From positions 186,001-250,000 of the forward strand of contig DIYL01000002.1 in the NCBI GenBank assembly GCA_002428985.1: a stretch of 64,000 nt of DNA, read 5' to 3'. The notes beneath the pieces were generated by a model that saw nothing but the letters and a program-made list of their open reading frames with translations, searched no databases and had not been told where the DNA came from. The DNA comes from Anaerolineales bacterium UBA6055. Its GTDB lineage: Bacteria > Chloroflexota > Anaerolineae > Aggregatilineales > Phototrophicaceae. Each line of letters opens with the position of its first letter. Position 1 is the first letter of the stretch. The position numbers and the translations under genes were made by a program. Of the stretch, positions 44,992 through 54,307 are shown piece after piece.

Positions 44992-45777
44992 TTATCGTCC
45001 TTTGAAGTTTGCCTCACGTCGTTCAACAAATGACTGTACACCTTCTTTTGCATCGTCACTCTGCATCAATGGGATGAGGTCGGACAACAATTCTTTAAGA
45101 GCTGCTTGTTCGGCGGCATAGCGGGTTAATCGTGCAGATTTCAAAGTCGCATATACACCCAATGGCGCCTGTTTTGCAATTGTTTCAGCAATCTCAATGG
45201 CTTTATCGAGTTCTTCACCAGGGTCGGTAACTGCTTGAATCAGATTCATACGATAAGCTTCATGCGCGTCAAATTCATCACCTGTGAGCAAATAGCGCAT
45301 TGCATTGCCCCATCCTGATTCCATATGCCAGCGGATTGTCGCACCACCAACTGGGTAAATCCCACGTTTAATTTCGATCTGTGCAAATCGTGTATCAGTT
45401 GCTGCCACACAAATATCACAAGCCAGCATAATCTCAATCCCAATCGTAAAGCAAATCCCATGTATTGCACACACAACAGGTTTTGTGCGAGGTTTACCTT
45501 TCAACATAACCGGATCATACGCGCCATCTGGCAGCGGAGGCCATTCACCTGCACCGAAATAATCTTGCCACTGGGCAAGGTCAACACCTGCAGTAAAGTG
45601 CTTGCCATGCGCAAATAATACCGCACACCGCAACTCATCATCACGCTCTAATTCGCCATATGCTTTGCCAACTTCTTGATATAACGCCAAATCAAAGGCG
45701 TTATATTTTGCCTCACGATCCAAGCCAATCAACAAAATATGACCACGCTTTTCGGTTGTTACTTTTCCAACAGACAT
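44992..45777 (-). CDS. Enoyl-CoA hydratase/isomerase (crotonase family)
   Basis: 261 residues. The oxyanion-hole strands are present (LFAHGKHFTAGVDLAQW and AIHGICFTIGIEIMLACDIC), followed by TRFAQIEIKRGIYPVGGATI. The first catalytic Glu of hydratases (QxEI) is kept, while the second (in the ..AMEMVLTG helix) is Arg here (NAMRYLLTGD), so the reaction may be isomerisation or another crotonase chemistry. ATG 45777 is preferred since AAAGGA lies eight bases upstream; the overlapping GTG at 45780 does not fit as well. Confidence 0.9.
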   Translation of the reverse strand: MSVGKVTTEKRGHILLIGLDREAKYNAFDLALYQEVGKAYGELERDDELRCAVLFAHGKHFTAGVDLAQWQDYFGAGEWPPLPDGAYDPVMLKGKPRTKPVVCAIHGICFTIGIEIMLACDICVAATDTRFAQIEIKRGIYPVGGATIRWHMESGWGNAMRYLLTGDEFDAHEAYRMNLIQAVTDPGEELDKAIEIAETIAKQAPLGVYATLKSARLTRYAAEQAALKELLSDLIPLMQSDDAKEGVQSFVERREANFKGR

Positions 45778-45863
45778 CACACTATCCTTTCCAAATAATT
45801 CTAAAAATGAGATTATTCTGTAACATCAATCATCGCCACAAGACCTATACAAGAGGAGCCATT

Positions 45864-46679
45864 ATGTCCGATAGCCTACTGACATTTATTCACATCAGCG
45901 ACACACACATTCACGCCGACCCAACTTATACGAAAGATTATGCTGATTACCCATCCAGTGAAGGTACACAAGCTCTAATCGAGAGTTTGCAAGCATTGCC
46001 ATTCACTGCTGATTTTATCTTGCACACTGGTGACATTATATACGATCCAGATGAATCAGCTTACGAGATTGTCAAAGAAGCCTTTGCCCCAATCGACATC
46101 CCAATATATTACATTGCAGGCAATCATGACCATAATGACGGATTGCAACGCCAGCTCATGGGACAGAGTGACGGGGAAATTATCCCAAACTTACATTATG
46201 CATTTGAGGTCAACGGAGTGCAGGTTATTTGTGTCGATAGCAACGGTCCAGCGGAAGTTCCAGCAGGTAACGTAACTGATGTACAACTGGAATGGTTGGA
46301 TAAACTCTGTTCGGCAGATGATGACCGCCCACTTGTGATTGCGATTCATCACAATCCGATACCAGTTGATGTGCCGTGGCTCGATGATTGGATGCGGATT
46401 ACCAATGGGCTAGACTTCCATAACACCATCAAACAGGCACGAGATCGTCTCGTTGGTGTTTTTCACGGGCATATTCATCAGGCAACAACCGTCTACCGTG
46501 AAGGTGTGATGTATAGTTCGGCACTTTCATCATGGACACAATTTATCGGTTACCCGCGTATAGCCGAAATTACACCCGATAAAGGTGCTTATCCCGGCTA
46601 TAGTGTTGTGACTGTCGCAAAAAATCAGTCGTATATTCGTCGCTACTGGTTTGATGTGCCATCACTTAGCAAAAAGTAG
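45864..46679 (+). CDS. Calcineurin-like metallophosphoesterase (CpdA-like)
   Basis: 271 residues. All metal-binding blocks are present: FIHISDTHIHAD (D-x-H), FILHTGDIIYD (G-D), YYIAGNHDHNDG (G-N-H-D), VIAIHHNPIPV and GVFHGHIHQATT (G-H-x-H). It is most like cyclic-nucleotide phosphodiesterases of the CpdA type, but the substrate is not fixed by sequence. Start at ATG 45864 after AGAGGAG; the longer frame from 45660 would overlap the divergent hydratase gene. Confidence 0.92.
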   Translation: MSDSLLTFIHISDTHIHADPTYTKDYADYPSSEGTQALIESLQALPFTADFILHTGDIIYDPDESAYEIVKEAFAPIDIPIYYIAGNHDHNDGLQRQLMGQSDGEIIPNLHYAFEVNGVQVICVDSNGPAEVPAGNVTDVQLEWLDKLCSADDDRPLVIAIHHNPIPVDVPWLDDWMRITNGLDFHNTIKQARDRLVGVFHGHIHQATTVYREGVMYSSALSSWTQFIGYPRIAEITPDKGAYPGYSVVTVAKNQSYIRRYWFDVPSLSKK

Positions 46680-46696
46680 ACTACGGGAGCATATTG

Positions 46697-47014
46697 ATGA
46701 CGCAAAAAGGCAGAAGTCCATTGTGCATTTGGTGCAAGCACTTAATCTTGGAAAGAGGTATACACATTAGTAAATGCAAAGCGTTTAGCGAAGAGATACC
46801 AGAGGAAATCTGGGAACTAGAATATGATCACCGAGAACCTCACCCAGATGATAATGGGATACAATTTGAAAAAGTCACTAATTACGATGATTTAATGATA
46901 CCTGTTCGCAAAGGATTTACAGATGATCAGTTAGATTTCATCTATAGTCAAGATATTGAACGACTAAATGAGTGGAGGCGCGCCGGATTTATAAAACCGC
47001 CGATGGATGAATAG
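46697..47014 (+). CDS. Small cysteine-containing protein of unknown function
   Basis: 105 residues with a C-x-x-C ... C arrangement (LCIWCKHLILERGIHISKCK) and a following segment AFSEEIPEEIWELEYDHREP, then HPDDNGIQFEKV. This pattern (zinc-like cysteines, then H-x-x-P-x-D-x-G-I-x-F) is a recurring small bacterial family with no known role, sometimes seen near toxin genes. ATG 46697 has GGGAG eight bases upstream. It begins 17 bases after the metallophosphoesterase and is probably co-transcribed. Confidence 0.7.
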   Translation: MTQKGRSPLCIWCKHLILERGIHISKCKAFSEEIPEEIWELEYDHREPHPDDNGIQFEKVTNYDDLMIPVRKGFTDDQLDFIYSQDIERLNEWRRAGFIKPPMDE

Positions 47015-47063
47015 TTCGTGATTCTAAAAGTCCTATGTTCGTCGCTATTGGTTTGATGTACTG

Positions 47064-47936
47064 TCACTTCGTACGTAGGTTGTTGATAATATCAGCAATA
47101 ATCTGCTTATAACCTTCTAGTTTTTCGGCGGTGCTTAAATATTGTAAGGGCAATGTCGGACGACGGTCAGCATTATCATCCGTAAAATGTTGGTTGGCTG
47201 GCAATAGATCATTCATTTTATTGAGAACTGCAATCCGCTGTGATTGTTTATCGAACGGCGCAATCGTCGAAAAATAGTCCAATGGAATTTGTGTAGATGG
47301 TGTTTTCGGATACGCCCAAATCGAAAATACCGTCACTTGTTTATCATCAAGGTCAACCTTGGCATGATATGCAGGATTCTTTGAGCCACCAAATTCAATT
47401 TCATCCGTATTGTGTTGTGCCCACAAATATAAATCCTTAGCTACCCACATGGCAGCATCACCATCGGGTAATTGCTCGACATATTCAAAAAAGTTATCTT
47501 CCGTAGGGTTCGGTGAGACTTTTTCAACGGGATAGTTCACAATAGTCAATTCGTTGTTTAATGTGTGCTGTATCGCACCAATTAAATCCTTCATACCACC
47601 AGCGAGATCGGTCGTACAATCCGTATATTGAATATTAACCACATACAGTCGCAAACGAGCGGGTTCAATCAATGCAATAAACATCGGCTTCTGTAAGTTA
47701 AACGTATACAGGCATTCTTTCTCAACCCATTCAGACTGTTGCGCCGATTTTGACCAGACCACAACAACCGCATCTGCACCATCAATGCCTGCTTCAATTT
47801 CTCGCACCCAGCGTGTGCCATCACGGATACTATCAAAGTCAACCCAGACATCGAACCCTGCATCCTTAAGCATATTAGTAATCTGGCGAGTTTTATCATT
47901 GTCTTTGGTGCTATGGCTGATGAAGATATTTGGCAT
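47064..47936 (-). CDS. TIR-domain protein with uncharacterised C-terminal domain
   Basis: 290 residues. Residues 1 to about 130 are a TIR domain: NIFISHSTKDNDKTRQITNM, AGFDVWVDFDSIRDGTRWVR (BB loop region), DAVVVVWSKSAQQSEWVEKE. The Glu in SEWVEKE sits where NAD-cleaving TIR proteins have their catalytic Glu. The remaining 160 residues (CTTDLAGGMKDLIGAIQHTL, then FFEYVEQLPDGDAAMWVAKD and a beta-rich part) match no family known to me. Divergent from the membrane TIR-like gene at 48053. Confidence 0.88.
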   Translation of the reverse strand: MPNIFISHSTKDNDKTRQITNMLKDAGFDVWVDFDSIRDGTRWVREIEAGIDGADAVVVVWSKSAQQSEWVEKECLYTFNLQKPMFIALIEPARLRLYVVNIQYTDCTTDLAGGMKDLIGAIQHTLNNELTIVNYPVEKVSPNPTEDNFFEYVEQLPDGDAAMWVAKDLYLWAQHNTDEIEFGGSKNPAYHAKVDLDDKQVTVFSIWAYPKTPSTQIPLDYFSTIAPFDKQSQRIAVLNKMNDLLPANQHFTDDNADRRPTLPLQYLSTAEKLEGYKQIIADIINNLRTK

Positions 47937-48052
47937 AGAATCTCTCAGTGATATATCGTGTTGATAAAATTCTGATACAAAGTTTAGCTCATGACGGGTC
48001 TAAGTATAGTACAATAAATATCAATAGGGTAGTTTTTGGAGTTCAATCACCC

Positions 48053-49117
48053 ATGCCACAGATATATGTCATCTATCGCCCAGCAGACAGCCGTAAACGC
48101 AGTCAAGAAATTATCGCATCACTAAAAAAATCATACGGTGCATCCAATATCAAATATCCTGATTTTGACGGCTACGTTGACGTATATGCGATTGAGCAAG
48201 AGGTGAAGAAAAGCCAATACTTGCTGGTCATCATCGGGAATTACTGGGCAGATATGGTCGATGAAACGGGACAAAACTTGTTGAAAAGTGTCTACGATCC
48301 GGTGCATATGGCAATTGCAACAGCAATCAGTTCGCGTAAACATACTATTCCTATTTTGATTGATGGCGCAGACATGCCAAGTCGTCAACGCCTACCACGC
48401 GAAATTCGTGCCATCACCACCTTAAAGTCAATCACGATCGAGAAAAATGCCAATATATCAAAAGCACTAAATAAGGGCTTAAAAGACATCATCAAACGCA
48501 CACCGATGAGTCGGTTTCCAGACTTTAATGCCCAAATCAAGTTACCGAAACGCACAACAACCCCTCAACAACCGCGTCTAAGGCAATCAGTCCAACCGCA
48601 GCGTGATTGGCAACATTGGTTTAAACGGGCTGTGTTACCAACATTTGCGCTGGCATTCATCGCAATGTCGATAGCGTTTATGTCTATCCCAAGACCAATT
48701 GATCCACCGTCTAGTCAAGAATCTGTGCCTGTGTCTCTGGCTACAATTGCACCAACATCAACCGCGACGACCATGACAAGACGCGATTCAACTGTTACAG
48801 AGGTATCGCCGCAAATTGTCACACCTCAACATGAGCAAATCACAGTTGCCAACGCTGGTCGCATTCAAGAACTCTCGCGTGAAGCGGATAACTTATCTTT
48901 AAGCGATACTTTCATCTTTTCGCAGGATCAAAGTCTATTCATCTTTGCATCACCAGAATTAAAGGAAGTCCAAATTATAGATGTAGCAACCAATGAGATT
49001 TTGCGAGTTATTGAGTTTGCACCGGAAACACCAATCTATATTGCGCTTGATGATACAGAAACCTATCTCTACATCTTAAGCAACGATGGCATCAGCACAT
49101 GGGGTATTCTAGAATAA
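48053..49117 (+). CDS. Membrane protein with N-terminal TIR-like domain
   Basis: 354 residues. The N-terminal 155 residues form a TIR-like fold (QIYVIYRPADSRKRSQEIIA, YLLVIIGNYWADMVDETG, then a helix and TIPILIDGADMPSRQRLP). The family pattern Y-R-R/P-x-D-S is close to that of bacterial TIR-like sensors. A membrane helix follows at about 223-245 (VLPTFALAFIAMSIAFMSI). The outside part is Thr/Ser/Pro-rich and ends in a short beta-propeller-like stretch (QIIDVATNEILRVIEFAPET, IALDDTETYLYILSND). The start is ATG 48053, eleven bases after GGAG. No catalytic Glu is obvious. Confidence 0.8.
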   Translation: MPQIYVIYRPADSRKRSQEIIASLKKSYGASNIKYPDFDGYVDVYAIEQEVKKSQYLLVIIGNYWADMVDETGQNLLKSVYDPVHMAIATAISSRKHTIPILIDGADMPSRQRLPREIRAITTLKSITIEKNANISKALNKGLKDIIKRTPMSRFPDFNAQIKLPKRTTTPQQPRLRQSVQPQRDWQHWFKRAVLPTFALAFIAMSIAFMSIPRPIDPPSSQESVPVSLATIAPTSTATTMTRRDSTVTEVSPQIVTPQHEQITVANAGRIQELSREADNLSLSDTFIFSQDQSLFIFASPELKEVQIIDVATNEILRVIEFAPETPIYIALDDTETYLYILSNDGISTWGILE

Positions 49118-49375
49118 TACCCCTTTGCCCGCAATTACATTTATTGTTACGAAATCGTTTTCTCTTAACATTAAACGTTTATCTGATTAATTCATCCTCA
49201 CACATATTTCCATAAATTTGTGCATTATCTCATCCGTCTGTTCAAATAAAATTGTCATAAAAAATCTCGGAATCGCTTGCTCATCAAGGGCTTTTAGTGA
49301 TATACATAGATTATCGTAAGTTTCACATTAGCTATTTAATAGTTGTAAAAACGCTGTAACTGTTGGCAGTATTAT

Positions 49376-49422
49376 TTGACAATTTCTTAAATAAAGTTTA
49401 AGATTGTTAAATAAAGTTTAAG
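49376..49422 (+). promoter_or_regulatory. Promoter overlapped by two 16-bp repeats spaced 20 bp
   Basis: TTGACA (49376-49381), a 17-bp spacer and TAAGAT (49399-49404) make a good promoter. TTAAATAAAGTTTAAG occurs at 49387-49402 and again at 49407-49422, exactly 20 bp apart (two helical turns), each with TTAAA/TTTAA symmetry. The first covers the spacer and -10 box, the second the likely start point. This suggests an operator for a cooperative repressor. The rest of the 328-base gap (49118-49445) is AT-rich with no gene seen. Confidence 0.65.
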
Positions 49423-49445
49423 CAAGTTGTATGAAAGGGACTCTC

Positions 49446-49865
49446 ATGAATATGGAAACAGCACAACAAATTGCTGATATTGCCACGCAACTTGCTGTTG
49501 CAGTCAGTCAATATCAAGCAAAATTTGGGCGTGATTACCAAAACGTGGATACACAACATCAAGAAGCAATTAAATTACACAATCTTATTCGTGTCCACCA
49601 AACCAGTATTGCAACCCGTCTGGACATTGAAGCACTCGATGCAGCGGTAGAGACAAACAATATGTGGTGGAAGCGTATGGATGTTATGAATAACGCCGTC
49701 ACAAGTGCACTTGGCAAGCAAATCTATCATCTAATTTCTTGCTGTGCATATCCTGATAATCAATACAACCTGACAGTCATTCAATCGGTGATTGCGGGGT
49801 ATATCGAACCTGAAATTCGTTTTCGTGTCACTAATCAGATAACGGATATTCAGGCAATAGGCTAG
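49446..49865 (+). CDS. Uncharacterised helical protein
   Basis: 139 residues, mostly helical: MNMETAQQIADIATQLAVAV, then YQAKFGRDYQNVDTQHQEAI and LDAAVETNNMWWKRMDVMNN. Two cysteines lie at HLISCCAYPDN. No family recognised and no membrane helix. ATG 49446 is chosen because GAAAGGGA lies directly upstream; an in-frame ATG at 49431 would overlap that site. The carefully built control region and the terminator after it suggest a regulated single-gene unit. Confidence 0.7.
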   Translation: MNMETAQQIADIATQLAVAVSQYQAKFGRDYQNVDTQHQEAIKLHNLIRVHQTSIATRLDIEALDAAVETNNMWWKRMDVMNNAVTSALGKQIYHLISCCAYPDNQYNLTVIQSVIAGYIEPEIRFRVTNQITDIQAIG

Positions 49866-49888
49866 CAGACAATGTTTTCTCCTGTCTG

Positions 49889-49928
49889 AAGTGGCAGTTG
49901 GGTTCAAATGCTTTCCCACCTGCCACTT
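49889..49928. terminator. Convergent terminator
   Basis: AAGTGGCAG (49889-49897) pairs with CTGCCACTT (49920-49928), extended by TGGG/CCCA after one mismatch. T residues follow. A second smaller hairpin (CAGACA/TGTCTG, 49866-49888) lies just before it. The two flanking genes converge here. Confidence 0.85.
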
Positions 49929-49934
49929 TTCAAT

Positions 49935-51137
49935 TTAAGAGGATGCCTTTTCCTCTTGAGGTGCATATTTCTTAATCACATTACGTGCGACAACCATCCG
50001 GTGCACTTCTGAAGCACCATCATAAATACGGAATGCACGTGCTGTTTCAAACCATGATGAAATTGGTAAATCGCGGGATACACCACGCCCCCCACAAATT
50101 TGCAGACACCGATCCAAAACACGATTAACAATCTCAGCAACTTGAACCTTGGCAATAGATGTTTCGGTACGGGCTTGGTCACCTTGTGCTAATAGGTAAG
50201 CTGCTTTATGGATGAGCAAACGCCCCATCTCGAGTTCCATCTCAGAATCGGCTAACATCCACTGGATCGATTGATGTGTGGTCAATGACCCGCCAAATGC
50301 CTCTCGTTGCGCAGCATATTCTGTTGCAATCTCTAATGCGCGCTGTGCCACACCCGTCCAGCGCATACAGTGTGTTAACCGCGCAGGACCTAAACGCGAT
50401 TGTGCCAGCATAAACCCTTTGCCCTCACCAGCCAAAATTGCACTGTCAGGCAAACGCAGATCTTCATAACGAATTTCGACATGCCCACCAAAATCTTTTG
50501 TGCCCATTGTTGGCACATCGCGAATAATGTTAATCCCCTCACTATTACGCGGTGCAAGGAACAACGTACAGCCGGCATATGGATGCACATCGGGATCAGT
50601 CACAGCCATAATAATGAAGAAATCGGCAACTTCACCATTTGACGTAAACCACTTATGTCCATTGATCACCCATTCATCACCATCTTTGGTCGCTTGTGAC
50701 ATAATCATGCGTGGGTCACTACCAGCACCTGGTGGTGGTTCTGTCATCGAAAATGCAGAGAACGTTTCGCCCTTGGCTAATGGTACAAGATACCGATCAA
50801 TCTGTTCATCATTCGCCCAATTATGAAGTAAGTGCATATTGCCTTCGTCAGGTGCTGCACAATGAATAGATAGAGGACCTAGCAAGCTTCGCCCAGCCGC
50901 TTCGAAAACAGGTACAATTTCCTGAATATTAAGCCCCATCCCGCCCCAATCTTTCGACATAGTCGGTGCCCATAGCCCCTCGGCTTTTGCCTGTGCTCGT
51001 AAATCTTGTAACCGATCATTGGTCAGCTCTTCATTAGATTGCAGTAACTCCATTTCAACGGGAGCAACAACTTCATCTACAAATTGACGCACTCGATGAG
51101 TGATGTCTTGTACATGTTTTGGTATCGAAAAATCCAT
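49935..51137 (-). CDS. Acyl-CoA dehydrogenase
   Basis: 400 residues. FAD-dependent first step of fatty acyl-CoA oxidation. Family blocks: FSAFSMTEPPPGAGSDPRMI (FAD-binding), DGDEWVINGHKWFTSNGEVA, FGGSLTTHQSIQWMLADSE, RCLQICGGRGVSRDLPISSW, and the C-terminal FRIYDGASEVHRMVVARNV. The base is probably an Asp or Glu in the last block (IYDGASE), unlike the Glu of medium-chain enzymes, as in the ACAD10/11-like group. ATG 51137 is used because AAAGG lies upstream; the in-frame start at 51170 is poorly placed. Confidence 0.93.
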   Translation of the reverse strand: MDFSIPKHVQDITHRVRQFVDEVVAPVEMELLQSNEELTNDRLQDLRAQAKAEGLWAPTMSKDWGGMGLNIQEIVPVFEAAGRSLLGPLSIHCAAPDEGNMHLLHNWANDEQIDRYLVPLAKGETFSAFSMTEPPPGAGSDPRMIMSQATKDGDEWVINGHKWFTSNGEVADFFIIMAVTDPDVHPYAGCTLFLAPRNSEGINIIRDVPTMGTKDFGGHVEIRYEDLRLPDSAILAGEGKGFMLAQSRLGPARLTHCMRWTGVAQRALEIATEYAAQREAFGGSLTTHQSIQWMLADSEMELEMGRLLIHKAAYLLAQGDQARTETSIAKVQVAEIVNRVLDRCLQICGGRGVSRDLPISSWFETARAFRIYDGASEVHRMVVARNVIKKYAPQEEKASS

Positions 51138-51284
51138 AAAAATAACCTTTTTCTCAATTAATCTAATCACTATTTGATTGTCTACCAGTATAACATGGAC
51201 AACCTCAGTTTCATCCAGCTAGTAGCACAAAGTACAGCATCTGTGGCACAATAGCGGAATTATGCCTATCTCATGGAGCGTGAT

Positions 51285-52211
51285 ATGCGAAAGTTTATTA
51301 TAGATACGGATACTGCCTCAGATGATGCCGTTGCACTGGTAATGGCGTTACAATATCCAGATATTGATGTGTTAGCAATTACAACTGTTGCCGGCAACGT
51401 ACCATTAAAGCAAGGCACACAGAACGCCCTTTACACAGTAGAATTATGTGGGAAAGACACACCTGTTTATGCAGGATGTGCAAAACCAATCCTACGTAAC
51501 CTCAGCACTGCAGAAAATGTACATGGTAATGACGGTATGGGTGATATTGGCTTGCCACTTAACGGTAGAATCCCTGCTGATGGTCATGGGGTTGATATTC
51601 TGCGTGAAGTAATTAATGCAAACGCCAACGACATTACCCTCATTACACTGGGTCCCTTAACAAATGTCGCCGTTGCCCTACTTCGCGAACCTGAATTGGC
51701 TCAAAAAGTTTCGCATTGTTATATCATGGGTGGCATCGGCTCAGGTCATGGTAACATCACCCCCGGTGCAGAATTTAACGTGTGGGTAGACCCTGAGGCA
51801 GCAAAAATTGTATTTGAATCCGGCATGCCAATTACGATGGTCGGATGGGATATTTCGTGGAAGTACGCAACCTTTAACAAAGCCGAGTCAGACGATATTC
51901 GTCAGATTGGAACACCACTTGCCGAATTTGTTGTGGATATTCAAGCAACGCTTGATGAGTATGCTAAAGCAGAATCAGGCTTAGCAGGATTTGATTTACC
52001 CGATCCAATTACTGTTGCTATCGCGATTGATCCATCAATCGGTGAATTTAAGCAATATCATGTAGATGTAACCACAGGTGATGGGTTAGCACGAGGCTTA
52101 ACAATGGTCGACATTTTAGGTGCAACAGGCAAAGATGCACAAATCTCTGTTTGTACATCTGCCGACCGCAAGAAATTTATCGAACAACTCAAAGCAAGTG
52201 TTCGTGCATAA
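51285..52211 (+). CDS. Nucleoside hydrolase (inosine/uridine-preferring family)
   Basis: 308 residues. Cleaves the glycosidic bond of nucleosides for purine/pyrimidine salvage. The calcium-binding N-terminus is FIIDTDTASDDAVALVMALQ (family D-T-D-x-G-x-D-D; the middle Gly is Ser here), followed by ITTVAGNVPLKQGTQNALYT, VHGNDGMGDIGL and LITLGPLTNVAVAL, GAEFNVWVDPEAAKIV. The His that assists leaving groups is in the region ATVHGND. ATG 51285 follows GGAG by six bases; the frame would also allow ATG 51273. It is followed by a short terminator. Confidence 0.92.
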   Translation: MRKFIIDTDTASDDAVALVMALQYPDIDVLAITTVAGNVPLKQGTQNALYTVELCGKDTPVYAGCAKPILRNLSTAENVHGNDGMGDIGLPLNGRIPADGHGVDILREVINANANDITLITLGPLTNVAVALLREPELAQKVSHCYIMGGIGSGHGNITPGAEFNVWVDPEAAKIVFESGMPITMVGWDISWKYATFNKAESDDIRQIGTPLAEFVVDIQATLDEYAKAESGLAGFDLPDPITVAIAIDPSIGEFKQYHVDVTTGDGLARGLTMVDILGATGKDAQISVCTSADRKKFIEQLKASVRA

Positions 52212-52219
52212 ATCAAACG

Positions 52220-52238
52220 AGGGGCACATGATGCCCCT
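52220..52238. terminator. Hairpin between convergent genes
   Basis: AGGGGCA (52220-52226) and TGCCCCT (52232-52238) pair perfectly around a 5-base loop. No T-tract follows on the plus strand. Confidence 0.6.
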
Positions 52239-52245
52239 AAACTCT

Positions 52246-54153
52246 CTAGTTGCAGAATAAATCGCCTGTCCTTGTATCTACTTCGCCAGATGATGTCTCC
52301 GCCTCAGCAAAGATGAAGTTATATCCCGTGTAACTAACTGTGATTGAACCACTCTCGCCCGATCCTGAAAATGAATAGGTTGTATCAGAATCATCAGTTA
52401 CTTTGATGTCAACTGTATCGTCCTCATTAGCATTAACCCAACTGACTTCAAGCTCTAACCCCACACATTTCCACATAATGTCGAAGTCCCCTTTATCGTC
52501 AACATCGTCATCACTCGTATCTCTAGTTGACCCCACAGGTGCCGCATGAACCAGTGGTTGACTTAATCCTGTACCACATAACGGCACACCATTGACCAAA
52601 GCGATAACTTCCCATTGCATCGAACCGCCTACACCAAATTGCCCGGCACTGAACACAATCGAAGTCGAGGCATCCTCAGTGAACAATGATCCCATCAAGC
52701 TTCCTGTTGCGGCATCATATATATTTACTTGGTATTGAGTTGCTGCTTCAATTCCGTCCCAATAATAAGTTGTAGACTCTGTTGGCACGCCTTCCAGCGG
52801 TGATGTCAGACGTAAGCCAACGCACGTGTTATCAGTCGATGAATCATCTGATGTCGTTGATGGGGTCGTGTCACCGCCCTCACGTGGTGGGAGTCCGACA
52901 AACCCACTACCCGGATTTGGAATCACAAGTTCATCGCCAGAAAATAAAACATACGGCTCACTCAGGCTATTGCGCTCGACAATCGCTATCAGGCTCGTAT
53001 CATACAAACGGCCAATCCCAAATAATGTCTCCCCTGTGGAGACAATATGAATGACTTCACCAGACGTATTGGTTGTTATATCCTCAGATTGTGGTTCGAT
53101 TGTGCGTTCATCCCAGCCATTGGTGCGTGACACACTGTTCAATGCAGCTTGAGTGCGTTCACCTAGTTCTTTTTCTTCCTCAGTTGCTGGCACCGCTTCA
53201 CCCCATGCAACAATTACACCAGCTTGTTCTGGCGCAGAATTGATAACACCGATCGCACTTTCTCCAGCAGATACAGTGTTGCCGAAAATTGTAGTTACTT
53301 CACCACGATGTACTGTTAAGTTGATCGTATTATCATCCAAATTCTTAAAGGTAATCATTGAGCCAACTTTAATATCTACACCATTGACTGTTAAATCCAC
53401 AGTGAGGTTTTCAGGACTTTGGATTGCAATCACAGAATCCGCTTCAGCACATCCAACTTCCCCAATGCCTGTCGTTAGATAAAAGGCTTGCATGGGTGTT
53501 GGCGTATTTGCACCAACAGTTGGCAGGGTATCCATTGCCGCTAACCGTGCCACATTTTCAGCAGGTATCCACCCAATTACACCATCAGTCACCACGCGTA
53601 ACCATGTGCGCGTCGCATTAAATCCATCCACCAACACAATCGCATTTATAGGAAGCACATCAATTATCTCTGCAGTTACTGATGGTGATAAATGCAAATT
53701 TGATTCCGTTGTTGCTACAGTACTTAGTGGGTCAAGGATCTCATTTGCGGTATCGGGGTGTACATCATTTTCCACAAGTGCCCCACCCAAGAGCATCATC
53801 AATACCCCTTGCCCAGGAACTGTATTCGGGATATTCGCCTGAATATTCATAACGGCAATACCCCACTGCGATTGATCTAGATCGAGTGGAACAGTCTGCA
53901 AGGTGTCAATTTCGTTTAGCCCTGCTCGATCCGATGGTATAGCAAAATAATCTTCGGGCATGTCATCAAAAAATGTTGCATCAACTTGATTGTAGCCATA
54001 ACAAGCACTATTGCGGGATAAATCACCACAATTATCACCCACTGCGAGCAAAGCTTGCTCAACCAATCCCGGACATGATAAGGGTTGTGCGATGGTGGGT
54101 ATCACACCCATTATCAGCACCAATGCCGTCCAAACAATAGAACGCTTTATCAT
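52246..54153 (-). CDS. Secreted protein with SH3-like and LysM domains
   Basis: 635 residues. Signal peptide (VWTALVLIMGVIPTIAQPLS, cut near residue 23), then about 130 residues with five cysteines (LSCPGLVEQALLAVGDNCGD and SACYGYN), an SH3-like domain (NLHLSPSVTAEIIDVLPIN to VIGWIPAENV), a beta-rich region, and a LysM domain near residue 365 (EVIHIVSTGETLFGIGRLYD, SGDELVIPNPGSG). The C-terminal part is rich in Asp/Ser with Ig-like strands. Such proteins attach to the cell wall or envelope sugars; no enzyme motif is visible. Its C-terminal stop is seven bases from the nucleoside hydrolase terminator. Confidence 0.88.
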   Translation of the reverse strand: MIKRSIVWTALVLIMGVIPTIAQPLSCPGLVEQALLAVGDNCGDLSRNSACYGYNQVDATFFDDMPEDYFAIPSDRAGLNEIDTLQTVPLDLDQSQWGIAVMNIQANIPNTVPGQGVLMMLLGGALVENDVHPDTANEILDPLSTVATTESNLHLSPSVTAEIIDVLPINAIVLVDGFNATRTWLRVVTDGVIGWIPAENVARLAAMDTLPTVGANTPTPMQAFYLTTGIGEVGCAEADSVIAIQSPENLTVDLTVNGVDIKVGSMITFKNLDDNTINLTVHRGEVTTIFGNTVSAGESAIGVINSAPEQAGVIVAWGEAVPATEEEKELGERTQAALNSVSRTNGWDERTIEPQSEDITTNTSGEVIHIVSTGETLFGIGRLYDTSLIAIVERNSLSEPYVLFSGDELVIPNPGSGFVGLPPREGGDTTPSTTSDDSSTDNTCVGLRLTSPLEGVPTESTTYYWDGIEAATQYQVNIYDAATGSLMGSLFTEDASTSIVFSAGQFGVGGSMQWEVIALVNGVPLCGTGLSQPLVHAAPVGSTRDTSDDDVDDKGDFDIMWKCVGLELEVSWVNANEDDTVDIKVTDDSDTTYSFSGSGESGSITVSYTGYNFIFAEAETSSGEVDTRTGDLFCN

Positions 54154-54281
54154 AGCTTTTTATCTCCAGATCAACAGAACTTACTCTTCCATGCTATCAC
54201 AAAATCCTAACCGATACCCGACGCACAGACTATTTGGAGGTTGTTTTTTACAAATTTTATTGAGTTTATTATTGAGTAAAA

Positions 54282-54301
54282 AGGCGAGAGGTATCCCGCC
54301 T
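54282..54301 (-). terminator. Rho-independent terminator of the FHA-FHA-TIR gene
   Basis: On the minus strand AGGCGGGA and TCTCGCCT form an 8-bp stem with one mismatch and a 4-base loop, followed by TTTTTACTC, starting seven bases after the stop at 54308. Confidence 0.8.
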
Positions 54302-54307
54302 ATTATT

